A DNA stretch of 57,547 nucleotides from Bacteriovoracaceae bacterium (GCA_018649885.1 JABIHA010000142.1:1-57547), one strand, 5' to 3'; numbered from the stretch's first letter, positions 35,460 through 45,031 are shown. Numbers and translations are program-made. Notes: a model not told the origin generated them from the letters alone.

Positions 35460-36848
35460 TCCTTTATAACCAAATAATTTTTTCGATTTAACAGCTTGAA
35501 CTACAGACTGTGGAACTTCTTTTTCCCAATTTGTTAAACCCGATTGAATTTCTTTCAAAATTTTGCGAGACCAAATATCGAGAATATCAGGATTAAATTT
35601 ATCAAACTCAATAATGTATTCATTCTCTCGAAAATGTCTGTAGAGGCTGCTTAGATTGACATCGATTTTAAGATTATTGGTGTTAATGATTGTTCCCTTC
35701 TTATCTTCTTTTGCAGGGTAGACTAGAAGCTTTGTATTTTTACTAAAAATTTTCCCAAAGGCTTCCATGATACTAATTTCTTCACTAACCTCACCCGAAA
35801 AAAGGGCCTCAATATTATATACACCGAGTACAATCCACAGAGGGAGGCTTGTGTACCTAGAAAAGTAATTTGTCATTTTATGGTATTCATCATGGCTACT
35901 AATTAAAACTCGTTGACCAAGAGAAGTGAGCATATCAACGCGATCTAAAAAATCGGATTCATCAATATTAGTAGAGTCTTTTAAATTTGCCAGTGTTATT
36001 TGAGCAATTGAAACAATATCTTCTTTGGGAATTCCTTCTTTTTTCGAAAATTGGGACAACCCATTTCGAAGCATTTCCATATTGACCAGAGTTGGTGGTC
36101 TATAAGATCCCCTAGCAAGCATAATAGGCTTTTTATAAAATATATCCGCAGCTTGCAAGACAGATCCATCACAATCAAATAAAACAGCTTCGGTCATTCC
36201 ATGCTTTACCAATTGAAGTGATAGAATCCTGTTATCGAAATGAGACAAATTCTTGCCTTTAACCCTTATCATATCCACTTCAATTCTTTTTGAACTTAAA
36301 TTATCCAGAAGAGAGGTCGCAAAGTCTTCCATGCTATCGTTATGGAAATAACAAGCATGAATAAGATTGACCCCAACCACACCTATGGCCTGTTGCTGAG
36401 CTAGAATATCATCATCAAGCATCCGCACATGAATGATAGCTTCATTAGGACTTCCTCCGTCCTCTAATTGAAAACGTATCCCCATCCAACCATGGCACTC
36501 AGTATCTTTCATATACTGCTTGGCCGATACAGTGTTGGCCAGTGAGAAGAATTTAGATTCCCCCTCTCTTTTCCCTGCAAGTCTTTCCATAATCAGACCG
36601 TATTCGTGGTCAATCATTTTGATCACACGAGACTCACACACATAGCGGCTAGCTTTCCCATAGATAGCATCTGAAAAGGCCATGTCATAAGCGGACATGG
36701 TCTTTGCTACTGTTTGAGAAGCGGCTCCAGCTTGGAAAAAATATCTCGCAACCTCTTGCCCAGCACCTATTTCAGCAAGTGTGCCGTATATACTCGGATC
36801 TAAATTTACTTTGAGTGCTTTTTGAGTAGTAGATATTCGGGTTCTCAA
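35457..36848 (-). CDS. Conserved protein of unknown function (often mis-named as nicotinate-nucleotide adenylyltransferase)
   Basis: 463 residues. The N-terminus (ALKVNLDPSIYGTLAEIGAG, then QEVARYFFQAGAASQTVAKT and SAYDMAFSDAIYG) matches from memory a widespread conserved family in Bacteroidetes and others whose database names vary (TonB-dependent receptor, nicotinate-nucleotide adenylyltransferase). It has no signal peptide or barrel, so the receptor name is wrong, and I see no clear adenylyltransferase motif HxGH. Treat as unknown and cytosolic. Start is a TTG seven bases after AAGGA. Its stop codon lies in the inverted repeat 35351-35459, so the last residues could have been changed by an insertion. 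Confidence 0.78.
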   Translation of the reverse strand: MRTRISTTQKALKVNLDPSIYGTLAEIGAGQEVARYFFQAGAASQTVAKTMSAYDMAFSDAIYGKASRYVCESRVIKMIDHEYGLIMERLAGKREGESKFFSLANTVSAKQYMKDTECHGWMGIRFQLEDGGSPNEAIIHVRMLDDDILAQQQAIGVVGVNLIHACYFHNDSMEDFATSLLDNLSSKRIEVDMIRVKGKNLSHFDNRILSLQLVKHGMTEAVLFDCDGSVLQAADIFYKKPIMLARGSYRPPTLVNMEMLRNGLSQFSKKEGIPKEDIVSIAQITLANLKDSTNIDESDFLDRVDMLTSLGQRVLISSHDEYHKMTNYFSRYTSLPLWIVLGVYNIEALFSGEVSEEISIMEAFGKIFSKNTKLLVYPAKEDKKGTIINTNNLKIDVNLSSLYRHFRENEYIIEFDKFNPDILDIWSRKILKEIQSGLTNWEKEVPQSVVQAVKSKKLFGYKG

Positions 36849-36898
36849 GAAAAAATCCTTTTTTTCTCAAAATGATACCATAAAACCTTATGAGTGAC

Positions 36899-37846
36899 TT
36901 ACTTGAGAAGGCCTAGTCTTCTTACACGAGTGAAGATTTCCCACTGAACCTTCTTGAATTTCTTCATACCTGAGCCGGACAAGGTTTTACCAATAATCGA
37001 GGCGTGATCTGATTTTATTTGGGCCAGACAAGCGCCCCAAAATTGAGAGTAGATGGGAACTAACCCATCAGTTCTTTTTTCCCAATCACTATATTTCTTA
37101 CCCCGAATCATCTCTTTAATAATTTTTCCAGTAATGGATAATACCGCAAAGGATTTAGTGAGCCCAAAAATCCCATCTCCCACCAAGACAGTGTAGACCG
37201 GAGGGAATTTTGGATCTGAGTCAATGTAGGTATTCCATGTATAGGAATGCTCTTCGCTCAATTCCTTTAAATATTTCTTCTGAGTTTCATCATAACCTAG
37301 CAAGGCCATGAACCTTCTAAGGACAAATAAGGGAGTACTTTTCTTTAGTAAAAAATCCACAAGAGGAGTTCCCCTGTGAGGAGTACTAACTGTAATCACC
37401 GCACTTAAATATTTATGAATGCTATAATCTCTCAGGGCCACTCTCACTGCAAGGCCACCCATGCTGTGCCCGAACAAAAGAACTTTCTTACCCTTCTTTC
37501 CCCATCTTTTTACAAATCTAGCGACCTTTTTTGCACGCTGTTCTACCGAATAGTTGCCATTTATATCTGAAGGTAAGACGTGGTTTTCAATTCCCATTGA
37601 GGCCAACACTTTTTGTACCTCGCCGTAGTACTCCCCCCATTTAAGATGTCCTAGGTGTAAATCTTTTCTTCTAGAGCCTGCCCCTGGAACCAGAAGCACC
37701 ATATCAGCAGCACTACTGCTGTGAACACTAACGCTATCTGAGGGGTATTGTTTGGGACAATCGGCGCTAAAGGTATAGTCAGCCGCAATTGCGCTGCTCA
37801 CACCGAGTAAGCACGCAAGAAAAAGTAAAATGAGCCCTTTAGTCAT
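36899..37846 (-). CDS. Secreted alpha/beta hydrolase (lipase-like)
   Basis: 315 residues with a signal peptide (LILLFLACLLGVSSAIA, cleavage AADY). The nucleophile elbow is GHSMGG with Ser128; the strand before is KVLLFGHS. VLLVPGAGSRRKDL near residue 50 is the oxyanion-hole side, TVSTPHRGTPLVDFLL follows the elbow, and SDHASIIGKTL supplies a likely catalytic His. This is the layout of lipases and PGAP1-like esterases. A role in prey lipid or ester breakdown is possible but not shown. AGGGGA precedes the ATG. Confidence 0.83.
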   Translation of the reverse strand: MTKGLILLFLACLLGVSSAIAADYTFSADCPKQYPSDSVSVHSSSAADMVLLVPGAGSRRKDLHLGHLKWGEYYGEVQKVLASMGIENHVLPSDINGNYSVEQRAKKVARFVKRWGKKGKKVLLFGHSMGGLAVRVALRDYSIHKYLSAVITVSTPHRGTPLVDFLLKKSTPLFVLRRFMALLGYDETQKKYLKELSEEHSYTWNTYIDSDPKFPPVYTVLVGDGIFGLTKSFAVLSITGKIIKEMIRGKKYSDWEKRTDGLVPIYSQFWGACLAQIKSDHASIIGKTLSGSGMKKFKKVQWEIFTRVRRLGLLK

Positions 37847-38178
37847 AGAGTCCCCTAAGTAAAGAAATTCCCCTGTGTATGATGCTCGAACCTCAGAGCT
37901 GTTACGGCAATAAAAAGAATTTGTTTAGGCTTCTAACCGGAGAAGCTTGCGAAATTTCGCATTGTGCATGGCAGGGATCTAGGGCATCTGCAATCTTAAT
38001 GGGGGGTAATATTGCCTAACGCCCCTACTGGAGCCAGTTTCAAGCTATTGAAACCAAAGAAACCTGCGGTTTTTCTCAACTTTATTTGGCAAGTTACCGA
38101 AAATCTATCAAATGGACTGCTATAATAGACTCTAGCAGCTGCATTCGAGTGAAACTCTAGTGCAATGTAAAAGGGAAA
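37847..38178. other. 332-base gap: promoter region without a supported gene
   Basis: No ORF here has a good SD or protein-like composition. It holds a TATAAT at 38121-38126 that suits the small ORF at 38179, and a GTTTCA/TGAAAC hairpin at 38037-38054. It must also hold the promoter of the minus-strand hydrolase gene. Confidence 0.4.
38121..38126 (+). promoter_or_regulatory. Consensus -10 box before the 38179 small ORF
   Basis: A perfect TATAAT 53 bases upstream of the ATG at 38179. The -35 region is poor. The position agrees with transcription of the small membrane protein gene. Confidence 0.4.
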
Positions 38179-38334
38179 ATGATGGAAGATATTCAAACGG
38201 CAGCTTACTTTCCCTCTGAGATTCTTTTGATTATTTCGATGATTCTCGCTCAAGTATTTGTGGCCTTTACACCAAAAAAAGAGCGTGCCAAAATTATCAT
38301 TAAAAAAGAAGACCAGAAGAATTTGAGAAAGTAG
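38179..38334 (+). CDS. Small single-pass membrane protein (51 residues)
   Basis: ATG ATG start with AAAAGGG a few bases upstream and a consensus -10 farther up. The product has an acidic start (MMEDIQTAAYFPSE), one membrane helix (ILLIISMILAQVFVAF) and a basic tail (PKKERAKIIIKKEDQK), giving an outside-acidic, inside-basic topology. Such proteins often regulate a membrane partner. It is convergent with 38338, with three bases between. Confidence 0.62.
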   Translation: MMEDIQTAAYFPSEILLIISMILAQVFVAFTPKKERAKIIIKKEDQKNLRK

Positions 38335-38337
38335 CTC

Positions 38338-39114
38338 TTAAGGCAGCTTAGTTGCCGCTATTTTGCTATGACGTAACCATCCGCCGTAGAAGGCATTGTA
38401 GTAGTCCGTAAAAAAATCATCAACATTGAAAAATAGATTTAAAAAGCTTGTTCCACCCTTTCCATCCATTTTCAATATGGCCATTAAAACACCTGGGAGA
38501 GCATTAACGATTGAGCGTTTCATTTGTTCAAAGTCTGCATCGTTAACTTCAATATCACCAACAACTTTCAACTCAACACCATCAGCGCAACTTGCTGATC
38601 CAGTATTAAAGGTCATGTAAGTATCAAATTTATTGAGTCCCATATTTGTTAGTCCGCTTTTGCTCTCCCAATCTTTATTGAGTTTGCAATCGTATACAAG
38701 AACGTCTTCGCCATCTTCCCCGGTAAATGTGTTTAAACAATCTAGCTGTAAAAAGGCGTAGCCTTCTTTGGCCACATCATATTTTGGCATTGGTTGAATC
38801 GCAAATCTCCCATGAGTTAATACATTTAGATCTGGTTCATATTCAGAATCAATAAAAGTGACTGTCTCTACAGGGATTGAATAAACCATATCAAGAGGAG
38901 TTTGATACCCCAGGCCTTTGTACTGCTTTAAAAACCCATCATCAAAATTTTTGTATTCTTTAAATTGTTGAAGGGATCTTGCAGAATATCTAATAAGTTC
39001 TTTATCACTAAGACTAGGGTGCTTTAGGCAATAGTGTTTTTTTATCAAAGGTATTTGTACGGCCAAAAGGCTGCTGCAAAAACACATTGTCATAACTAGT
39101 GCTGCAAATTTCAT
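38338..39114 (-). CDS. Exported protein of unknown function
   Basis: 258 residues with a signal peptide (KFAALVMTMCFCSSLLAVQ) and GGGGAG before the ATG. The mature part has several Cys (HYCLKHP, QLDCLNTF, YDCKLNK, SASCADGV) suited to disulfides and a C-terminal helical part (IVNALPGVLMAILKMDG) with an aromatic end. No family recognised. It follows the small lipoprotein gene at 39134, 19 bases away, in a two-gene unit. Confidence 0.68.
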   Translation of the reverse strand: MKFAALVMTMCFCSSLLAVQIPLIKKHYCLKHPSLSDKELIRYSARSLQQFKEYKNFDDGFLKQYKGLGYQTPLDMVYSIPVETVTFIDSEYEPDLNVLTHGRFAIQPMPKYDVAKEGYAFLQLDCLNTFTGEDGEDVLVYDCKLNKDWESKSGLTNMGLNKFDTYMTFNTGSASCADGVELKVVGDIEVNDADFEQMKRSIVNALPGVLMAILKMDGKGGTSFLNLFFNVDDFFTDYYNAFYGGWLRHSKIAATKLP

Positions 39115-39133
39115 TATTCTCCCCTTTAGTGGG

Positions 39134-39526
39134 CTACTCTAAGTCCGAAATATCAATTTTTGGTGGCAATTTCTCACCTTCTTCTGCTTTTTTCATCTCT
39201 TCTAGTGCGTCGGTAAGAAGCTCTAGAAAAGGGGTAATACTTTTAAAAATAGGTTCTGCGGATTCATAAAATTTGGTGCCAACCATTGCTAGCTCTTTAA
39301 GGCTAAGACCCAAGTCAGACAGATCATCCCCAAATTTTGATAAAAGGATTTCATAAACTTCCATCAAGCGCACCATTGCCTGGGTTTGCTTTTCCATTTT
39401 GTCAGCCACATCAGCGAGCTTGTCCATGCTCTTATCCATATTATTGACGTTTTCTGGAGTCCTAGAAATGCAAGAACTGAAGCCGAGCATTAGGCAAATA
39501 ATAAGGGGTAGTATGGCAACTCTCAA
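39134..39526 (-). CDS. Small lipoprotein with a coiled-coil segment
   Basis: About 130 residues. Lipoprotein signal LPLIICLMLGFSSC with the lipid Cys near residue 19. Then a heptad-like stretch (VNNMDKSMDKLADVADKMEK) that should form a coiled coil, and an acidic/helical tail. I prefer the TTG at 39526, six bases after GGAG; the GTG at 39538 would overlap that SD. Probably co-transcribed with the exported protein at 38338. Function unknown. Confidence 0.66.
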   Translation of the reverse strand: MRVAILPLIICLMLGFSSCISRTPENVNNMDKSMDKLADVADKMEKQTQAMVRLMEVYEILLSKFGDDLSDLGLSLKELAMVGTKFYESAEPIFKSITPFLELLTDALEEMKKAEEGEKLPPKIDISDLE

Positions 39527-39662
39527 AACAGACTCCACTAGTCATTTAATTAGGGACGCTTTGTTATACGCATGAGTTATTGATATGTGAATAGATTTTC
39601 ACAGATTTCAAGAATTAGTGAAATCATTAACGCGGCACAAGAAAAGCTCTGAATTTCTTTTA

Positions 39663-40517
39663 TTAAATCAGCTTAAGAGGAGGAAACCATTGAAGTATAG
39701 AGGATTCACTTGTCTCAGTCTTTGAATTTAAGTCCAAATGATTGTCTAAATATAATCCCCATCCTCTTTCCATAAATTGTGCCCCAAGATTAAACTGGGT
39801 CAAATTTGAAGATTGTTTCTCACAAAGTATGGTGGATAGTCGGAGAACCTTCTTCCACTTTTTCATTTTCCATAGTGCTTGTGCAGACCATAGATCAAAA
39901 TATTTAAGACCACTGCTATCAATGCCACTATTTTTAAAAACCATTTTGAGTGTAGGTGCTAACACCTGCCCCATAAATTGTTCGTAAAAATAAAGAGCAC
40001 CCAATAAGAATGGAGGACTTTGGTAATAACCATAATAAAATGGAAGATGAATATTTGAGAGTTGAATATTAAGCTCAAGCTTTATAGATGCCTTGGAAAG
40101 TACGGAATCGAGTAAGTCTTCAAAATATTTCTCTCGGTATGAAGGCTCCATGGTTTTTTCCACAAAACTAGAAAGAAGTCTTTGAACTTCAATATTTTTC
40201 TCTTCGTGGAAGAGCTTTCTGTACATAGGTACAAGACAAGGCCTTTGGGCCAACTCACACAAAAAACTTGCTAGGAAATCTCTATCGGCATTTTGTAAAA
40301 ATTTGAAAAATGGATGGGCCCCCAGCTTATGCATATAATCCTCATCGAGGATATTAAACTCAAGTCCGGTAGGAGCAGCAGTGTCATCTAACCAGTTGAT
40401 ATTTCGCTCTTCAAGCGCCATCCAACTGGCAAGGTTATCTAAATGATTAGGCCTGATTTGATTTGGGTAAGCATCAAAACATTCTTCTTCCAAGCCTTGG
40501 TGATCTAGAATGGGCAA
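39663..40517 (-). CDS. Cytoplasmic protein of unknown function
   Basis: 284 residues with no signal peptide or membrane segment. It is helical, with recurring Leu, Phe and Tyr (FFKFLQNADRDFLASFLCE, FYYGYYQSPPFLLGALYFY). Start TTG after GGGGA. It is divergent from the GH3 gene. No family recognised. Confidence 0.55.
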   Translation of the reverse strand: MPILDHQGLEEECFDAYPNQIRPNHLDNLASWMALEERNINWLDDTAAPTGLEFNILDEDYMHKLGAHPFFKFLQNADRDFLASFLCELAQRPCLVPMYRKLFHEEKNIEVQRLLSSFVEKTMEPSYREKYFEDLLDSVLSKASIKLELNIQLSNIHLPFYYGYYQSPPFLLGALYFYEQFMGQVLAPTLKMVFKNSGIDSSGLKYFDLWSAQALWKMKKWKKVLRLSTILCEKQSSNLTQFNLGAQFMERGWGLYLDNHLDLNSKTETSESSILQWFPPLKLI

Positions 40518-40721
40518 AGTGTCCCCCAGTAATTTATAGTAGTTGCCGCTCCATATCTATAAGATCCGAAATCCTTAGTCAAACGCCTTCATCAGGGTGC
40601 CCCAAATGACCCATAATCTTGTGAAATCATTATGTATTTCTTTCACAAAACACGCGTGGCGTTATATAAAATGATATATTTGTACTGAATACTTGTATTA
40701 ACGACCGCGGAGTGTAGGCCA

Positions 40722-42620
40722 TTGGAAAAAGATAAAAATCGTTATGATTTAAAAGATCGATTCAATCTTCTCGATACTGCAATTAACGTGGCCATTGAGC
40801 TCGATAAGCTTGTTACAAATGAGCTTGAAGATATTGGTCGCATGGCCATGGATGGGAGTATAAAAAGCTCCTTCAAAAGAGGCAAACTCAAAGAAGACAT
40901 CGATAAATATACCAGTAAACTTCTATTTAGAATGGGCATCACAGCTTCAGGTGCCAAAGTTAAAAGTCGCTTTGATTTTAAAACTCAAAATACCATGCAG
41001 GCCCAATGGCAGCTCCTAAAAAGCATTCTTGAATCTGGAGAGGAAACTCTTTTTGGCAAAGAACACGGATTTGAAGATATTCACAGTATTGAGGATTACC
41101 AAAGTCATGTTCCCGTTCAAAATTACGATAGCCTTAAAAAATATATCGATCTTCACACCCAAGGCATTCAAGATATCCTAGTTAAGGGAAAGCCCCTTTT
41201 ATACGCTACAACAAGTGGGACTACTGGAGAGCCAAAGTACATCCCCATAACTAAAGAGGCCTCTGAGGACTCACATCGGGATGTTGTAAGATTATGGACC
41301 TACCAACTCTTTAAAGATCATCCTGAAGCGTTTGCAGGTAAAATTTTGAGCATTGTCTCCCCTGCAGAAGAAGGGAAAGTCGTTGATGGTACGCCATTTG
41401 GCTCTACCTCTGGCCAGTTGGCAAAAAGTATTGGGAATATTGCCAAGGGTATATATGCTCTCCCTTACGAAATTTTTGAAATAGAGGACTATGAGGCCAG
41501 ATATTACTGCATTCTCTTGCTTGGGATATCACAAGACATTTCAATGATTGGAACCGCCAATCCATCCACAATTTCTCTTCTTGCTAAAAAAGGTAATGAG
41601 TTAAAAGAAAACCTGATTAGAGACATTCGAAACGGTTATTTAAGTGATGATGTAAATGTAGATGATAAGGCCCGCTACATAATTGATACCCTATTAAATC
41701 CAAATCCTAAATTGGCCAATATACTAGAGCGCAAATATAAAAGGGATAGGGAGGGAAAGCTTAGACCTATTCACTATTGGCCCAAATTATCTTTAATCAC
41801 TTGTTGGACTGGTGGCAACTCTTCTATTTTTATGAAGCAAGTCTCACAGTGGTACCCTAAATGCAGAGTAAGAGATCTGGGCTATTTGGCATCAGAAATG
41901 AGAGGTTCTGTCCCCTTGTGGGATGAGACAAATGCTGGAGCTCTCACCATTCATGAAAACTTTTTTGAGTTTGTAGAAATAAGCGATATAGATTCTGAAA
42001 GTCCACGGTATTTAAATTGTGAAGAAATCCAAGTAGGAAAGAGATATTATATTTTTATTACAACAAAGGCCGGTTTATACCGCTACAATATCAATGATAT
42101 TGTGGAAGTCATGGGCCATTACAATACTACCCCTTGCATCACCTTCGTCCAAAAAGGAAGAGGTGTCACAAATATTACTGGTGAAAAACTATACGAACAA
42201 CAACTTCAAAAAGCAGTAGAAGAAGCCGAAAAAGAAGAAGATGTTAAAGTAAAGTTTTTCATAGGTCTTGCCAAGGCCGATGAATCCGAATACGACTTGT
42301 ACACTGAATTTGTTGCAGAAAATACTTGCTCTGTTGATAGTGCCAAACTTAAATTATTTATCGACAGTGTTGAAAGACACTTGCAAAAAATCAATATCGA
42401 ATACAAGGCAAAACGAAAGTCCCTTAGACTAAATGCCATCACAGTCAAAAAAATTGAAAGTGGTTCATTTGAGTCTTTCAAGGCCATGAGAGTTTCCCAA
42501 GGAATAAGAGAGACCCAATTCAAATCAACTCCACTAACCCAAGATAGCGAGTTAACAAAAAATTTCAATGTTACAGACAGTGCTCAGGCGGAGCAAGTGG
42601 GCCAATACACATTACAATAG
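40722..42620 (+). CDS. GH3-family acyl-adenylating enzyme
   Basis: 632 residues, a typical length for GH3 proteins. The ATP-binding signature is YATTSGTTGEPKYIPIT; other GH3 blocks are the tyrosine-rich segment with TTKAGLYRYNINDIVEV and FVQKGRGVTNITGEKLYEQQ. Plant GH3 enzymes adenylate acids such as indole-acetate or jasmonate and join them to amino acids. Bacterial members are poorly known, so substrates are open. An extra N-terminal helical region of about 80 residues precedes the core. TTG start with GGAG upstream. Next to an enolase-superfamily gene in the same direction, 16 bases apart, so one operon is likely. Confidence 0.85.
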   Translation: MEKDKNRYDLKDRFNLLDTAINVAIELDKLVTNELEDIGRMAMDGSIKSSFKRGKLKEDIDKYTSKLLFRMGITASGAKVKSRFDFKTQNTMQAQWQLLKSILESGEETLFGKEHGFEDIHSIEDYQSHVPVQNYDSLKKYIDLHTQGIQDILVKGKPLLYATTSGTTGEPKYIPITKEASEDSHRDVVRLWTYQLFKDHPEAFAGKILSIVSPAEEGKVVDGTPFGSTSGQLAKSIGNIAKGIYALPYEIFEIEDYEARYYCILLLGISQDISMIGTANPSTISLLAKKGNELKENLIRDIRNGYLSDDVNVDDKARYIIDTLLNPNPKLANILERKYKRDREGKLRPIHYWPKLSLITCWTGGNSSIFMKQVSQWYPKCRVRDLGYLASEMRGSVPLWDETNAGALTIHENFFEFVEISDIDSESPRYLNCEEIQVGKRYYIFITTKAGLYRYNINDIVEVMGHYNTTPCITFVQKGRGVTNITGEKLYEQQLQKAVEEAEKEEDVKVKFFIGLAKADESEYDLYTEFVAENTCSVDSAKLKLFIDSVERHLQKINIEYKAKRKSLRLNAITVKKIESGSFESFKAMRVSQGIRETQFKSTPLTQDSELTKNFNVTDSAQAEQVGQYTLQ

Positions 42621-42636
42621 GAGCAATTTAAAAACT

Positions 42637-43794
42637 ATGGAAATAAAATCAGTAAGAGTAAGGAAACTCTACATCCCTTTCAAAATAACCTTTAAGCACT
42701 CACTTGCAGAGCATTCTGATGTAGAGTCAATTATTTTGGAAATAGAAACGAAGAAGGGTCACATAGGACATGGTGAGGCCATACCTAGGGTTTATGTCAC
42801 CGGAGAAAGCGTTGAGAGTGTATTTAATCATCTGAAAAACAATATTGCGCCAAAGCTTTTAGGGATGTTCTTTGATACGCCTAGTGAGCTCATTCATTGG
42901 CTCAATTCTTTTAATGAACATTTTCCCTCTCTATCAGAAAAAGACCTATGTGTGAGAACTGCTGTTGACTTGTCCCTCTTAGATGCTATGGGAAAGGAAG
43001 TGGGCGAAAACGTTGCCAGCTTTTTTGGTGGAATCAAAAGAAAAAAGCCTATGTACTCTGCAATACTGTCAGCGGATACACCTAAAAAGATTGAAAGAAT
43101 TTTAAAAAGATATAGATTTCTGATGCTCAGACAAGCTAAGCTGAAGGTAGGACAAGATCACAAATGTGACTTATCAAACCTTAAACTCATCAGGAAATTT
43201 CTTGGCAAAAATGCTCAAGTACGAGTAGACGCTAATGCCCTGTGGGACTTAGAAACAGCAAAGTCGAGGTTATCCGACTTTGCTGAGCTCGGAGTTATTT
43301 CAGTAGAACAGCCAATGCCTGTCGCTTTGAAAGAGGACTACCCTAAATTAGTTGAATTCCTGAAAGGAAAAATGCACATTAGCATTGATGAAAGCCTGTG
43401 TTCCTATGAAGATGGAAAGTGGATGATAGAAAATCGTGGATGTACTATTTTTAATCTCAGAGTTTCAAAAAATGGCGGCATTACAAACACTCTTAGGCTC
43501 TACCACCTGGCCCTCCAAGGCGGGATAAAATGCCAATTGGGAGCGCAAGTTGGTGAGACATCTATCCTGTCCAGTGCAGGGAGATTAATCGCAGGAATCA
43601 CGGGAGATCTTCTATTTCACGAGGGAAGCTTTGGCACTCATCTACTCAAAAAAGATATCACCAACAAACCTCTTATGTTTGGAATCGGTGGAAAAGGTGC
43701 CACAAAAAAACTTACTAAAAAGGTGGGCCTTGGGATAAAGGTCAACCAAAAGACTTTGGACAAATTTACTCAAGAATCTTATCTAATCTACTGA
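42637..43794 (+). CDS. Enolase-superfamily epimerase (dipeptide epimerase-like)
   Basis: 385 residues. The muconate-lactonizing-enzyme fold has catalytic K168-x-K170 (AKLKVG), metal ligands D198 (VRVDAN), E224 (SVEQPM) and D251 (SIDES), and K278 (RVSKNGG), the set used by L-Ala-D/L-Glu epimerases and related dipeptide epimerases. The o-succinylbenzoate synthase subgroup is an alternative, but no menaquinone genes are nearby. TAGGAG lies before the ATG at 42637. Its pairing with GH3 suggests action on an acyl-amino acid or dipeptide product. Confidence 0.85.
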   Translation: MEIKSVRVRKLYIPFKITFKHSLAEHSDVESIILEIETKKGHIGHGEAIPRVYVTGESVESVFNHLKNNIAPKLLGMFFDTPSELIHWLNSFNEHFPSLSEKDLCVRTAVDLSLLDAMGKEVGENVASFFGGIKRKKPMYSAILSADTPKKIERILKRYRFLMLRQAKLKVGQDHKCDLSNLKLIRKFLGKNAQVRVDANALWDLETAKSRLSDFAELGVISVEQPMPVALKEDYPKLVEFLKGKMHISIDESLCSYEDGKWMIENRGCTIFNLRVSKNGGITNTLRLYHLALQGGIKCQLGAQVGETSILSSAGRLIAGITGDLLFHEGSFGTHLLKKDITNKPLMFGIGGKGATKKLTKKVGLGIKVNQKTLDKFTQESYLIY

Positions 43795-43847
43795 TTCCCA
43801 ATGAAATTAACAGAGTATTTTAGTACTTCAAAAATATTTTTTGCAGT

Positions 43848-43879
43848 TGGTAAAATTAAGTATTTACGTCTGTTTACCA
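43848..43879. promoter_or_regulatory. Inverted repeat upstream of the ParA-like gene
   Basis: TGGTAAA (43848-43854) and TTTACCA (43873-43879) form a dyad with an 18-base spacer, 64 bases before the ParA ATG. ParA proteins often repress their own operon, so it could be an autoregulatory site; this is inference. Confidence 0.4.
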
Positions 43880-43942
43880 CCAATTTATCATAGAGATGAA
43901 AACAAAAATCATTGAATTTTATCCAGGGAAGGAGATATTACA

Positions 43943-45019
43943 ATGACCGCCGATTTTATTTCATACAAAAAAGCTTGCCAAATATTTGATAGCAACTTGG
44001 ATAAGTCAAAGCTCTTAGAGCTTGAAGCGAGTGGTGCCACCGCTCCCCTTAAGAAATTTAAATCAGGTGCACTATTTAAAAAGGGTTGGGAAATGAAAGA
44101 TCTCCCATCCATTGGAAGAGAGTTCGGATTCCTGCCTAGCTTTGAGTCCCCCATGTCCATTGCCGTTTTTACCACTAAAGGTGGAGTTCTCAAAACAACA
44201 CTCACCTACAACGTGGCAAGAATGGCGGCCTTACATGGCCTTAGAACCGTTGTTGTTGGTTTGGACATGCAAGGTGATGTGACAAACACTCTAGGACATG
44301 AAGACCACGAGGGCGATGGTAGTGAGCTGACAGAAGAGCTGATGAGAAAAATCAATGAAACTCAGGGCCTTTACGATGTGTTTATGGGAAATGCTCTCGT
44401 TGAGGAGACTTTGTACAGTACTGAGCTTCCGAATTTATTCTACATCCCTGAAACACCAGAGCTTGCCTCACTAGCCGAATCAATTGGTCAAATTAACCGA
44501 AGAGAATATTGGCTCACTGAAAAAATAATAAATCCATTAAAAGAGAAATTTGATTTAGTGATTATGGACTGTTCACCTAATTGGAACAAGTTAACCACCA
44601 ACGCTCTCGTGGCATGTGATACTCTTTTATCTCCCCTTGAGTGCAAAATTAATAACTTCAGAAATTTCAAAGTATTTAAGCATTTTCTTGGCGAATTTCT
44701 AGATGATATGAGACTTGATTTTAAAACAATTTTTATTCCCACAAAATTTTCTAACCAAAAGAAATTATCAAAAGAAATTGCCCAGTGGTACCTTGAAAAT
44801 GTTCCAGGGTGCACTACTGGTGGCATCAGAGAAAGTGTTGTTTCAGAAGAAGCTCAAGCAATGAGATTATCCCTGATTGAGCACGCCCCTAAGTCAAATG
44901 CTGCTATAGAGATGAGATCCCTTCTGATGGAAGTTTTCTCACAATTTGAACCAAAGAAATCCAGAGTGACCCCGCGCATGGATATGAATAAATCTACAGA
45001 ATTCCCAAAATTTAATTAA
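43943..45019 (+). CDS. ParA-family ATPase with an N-terminal DNA-binding-like region
   Basis: 358 residues. The deviant Walker A is KGGVLKTT (residues 79-86), preceded by IAVFTT and followed by VVVGLDMQGDVTN and a Walker-B-like LVIMDCSPNW. Residues 1-65 (FISYKKACQIFDSNLDKSK, FGFLPS) resemble the extra MerR-like or winged helix of type Ia/plasmid ParA proteins. ParA ATPases position DNA or protein cargo through cycles of DNA binding. There is no ParB neighbour; a small basic protein follows 12 bases later. AAGGAG precedes the ATG. Confidence 0.85.
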   Translation: MTADFISYKKACQIFDSNLDKSKLLELEASGATAPLKKFKSGALFKKGWEMKDLPSIGREFGFLPSFESPMSIAVFTTKGGVLKTTLTYNVARMAALHGLRTVVVGLDMQGDVTNTLGHEDHEGDGSELTEELMRKINETQGLYDVFMGNALVEETLYSTELPNLFYIPETPELASLAESIGQINRREYWLTEKIINPLKEKFDLVIMDCSPNWNKLTTNALVACDTLLSPLECKINNFRNFKVFKHFLGEFLDDMRLDFKTIFIPTKFSNQKKLSKEIAQWYLENVPGCTTGGIRESVVSEEAQAMRLSLIEHAPKSNAAIEMRSLLMEVFSQFEPKKSRVTPRMDMNKSTEFPKFN

Positions 45020-45031
45020 AGGAACCTGCGC

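Noticed and set aside
35234..35473. Minus-strand ORF of 79 residues in the structured intergenic region
   Set aside because: It runs through the inverted repeat and terminator, and its Cys/Pro-rich sequence is an artefact of GC-rich structure.
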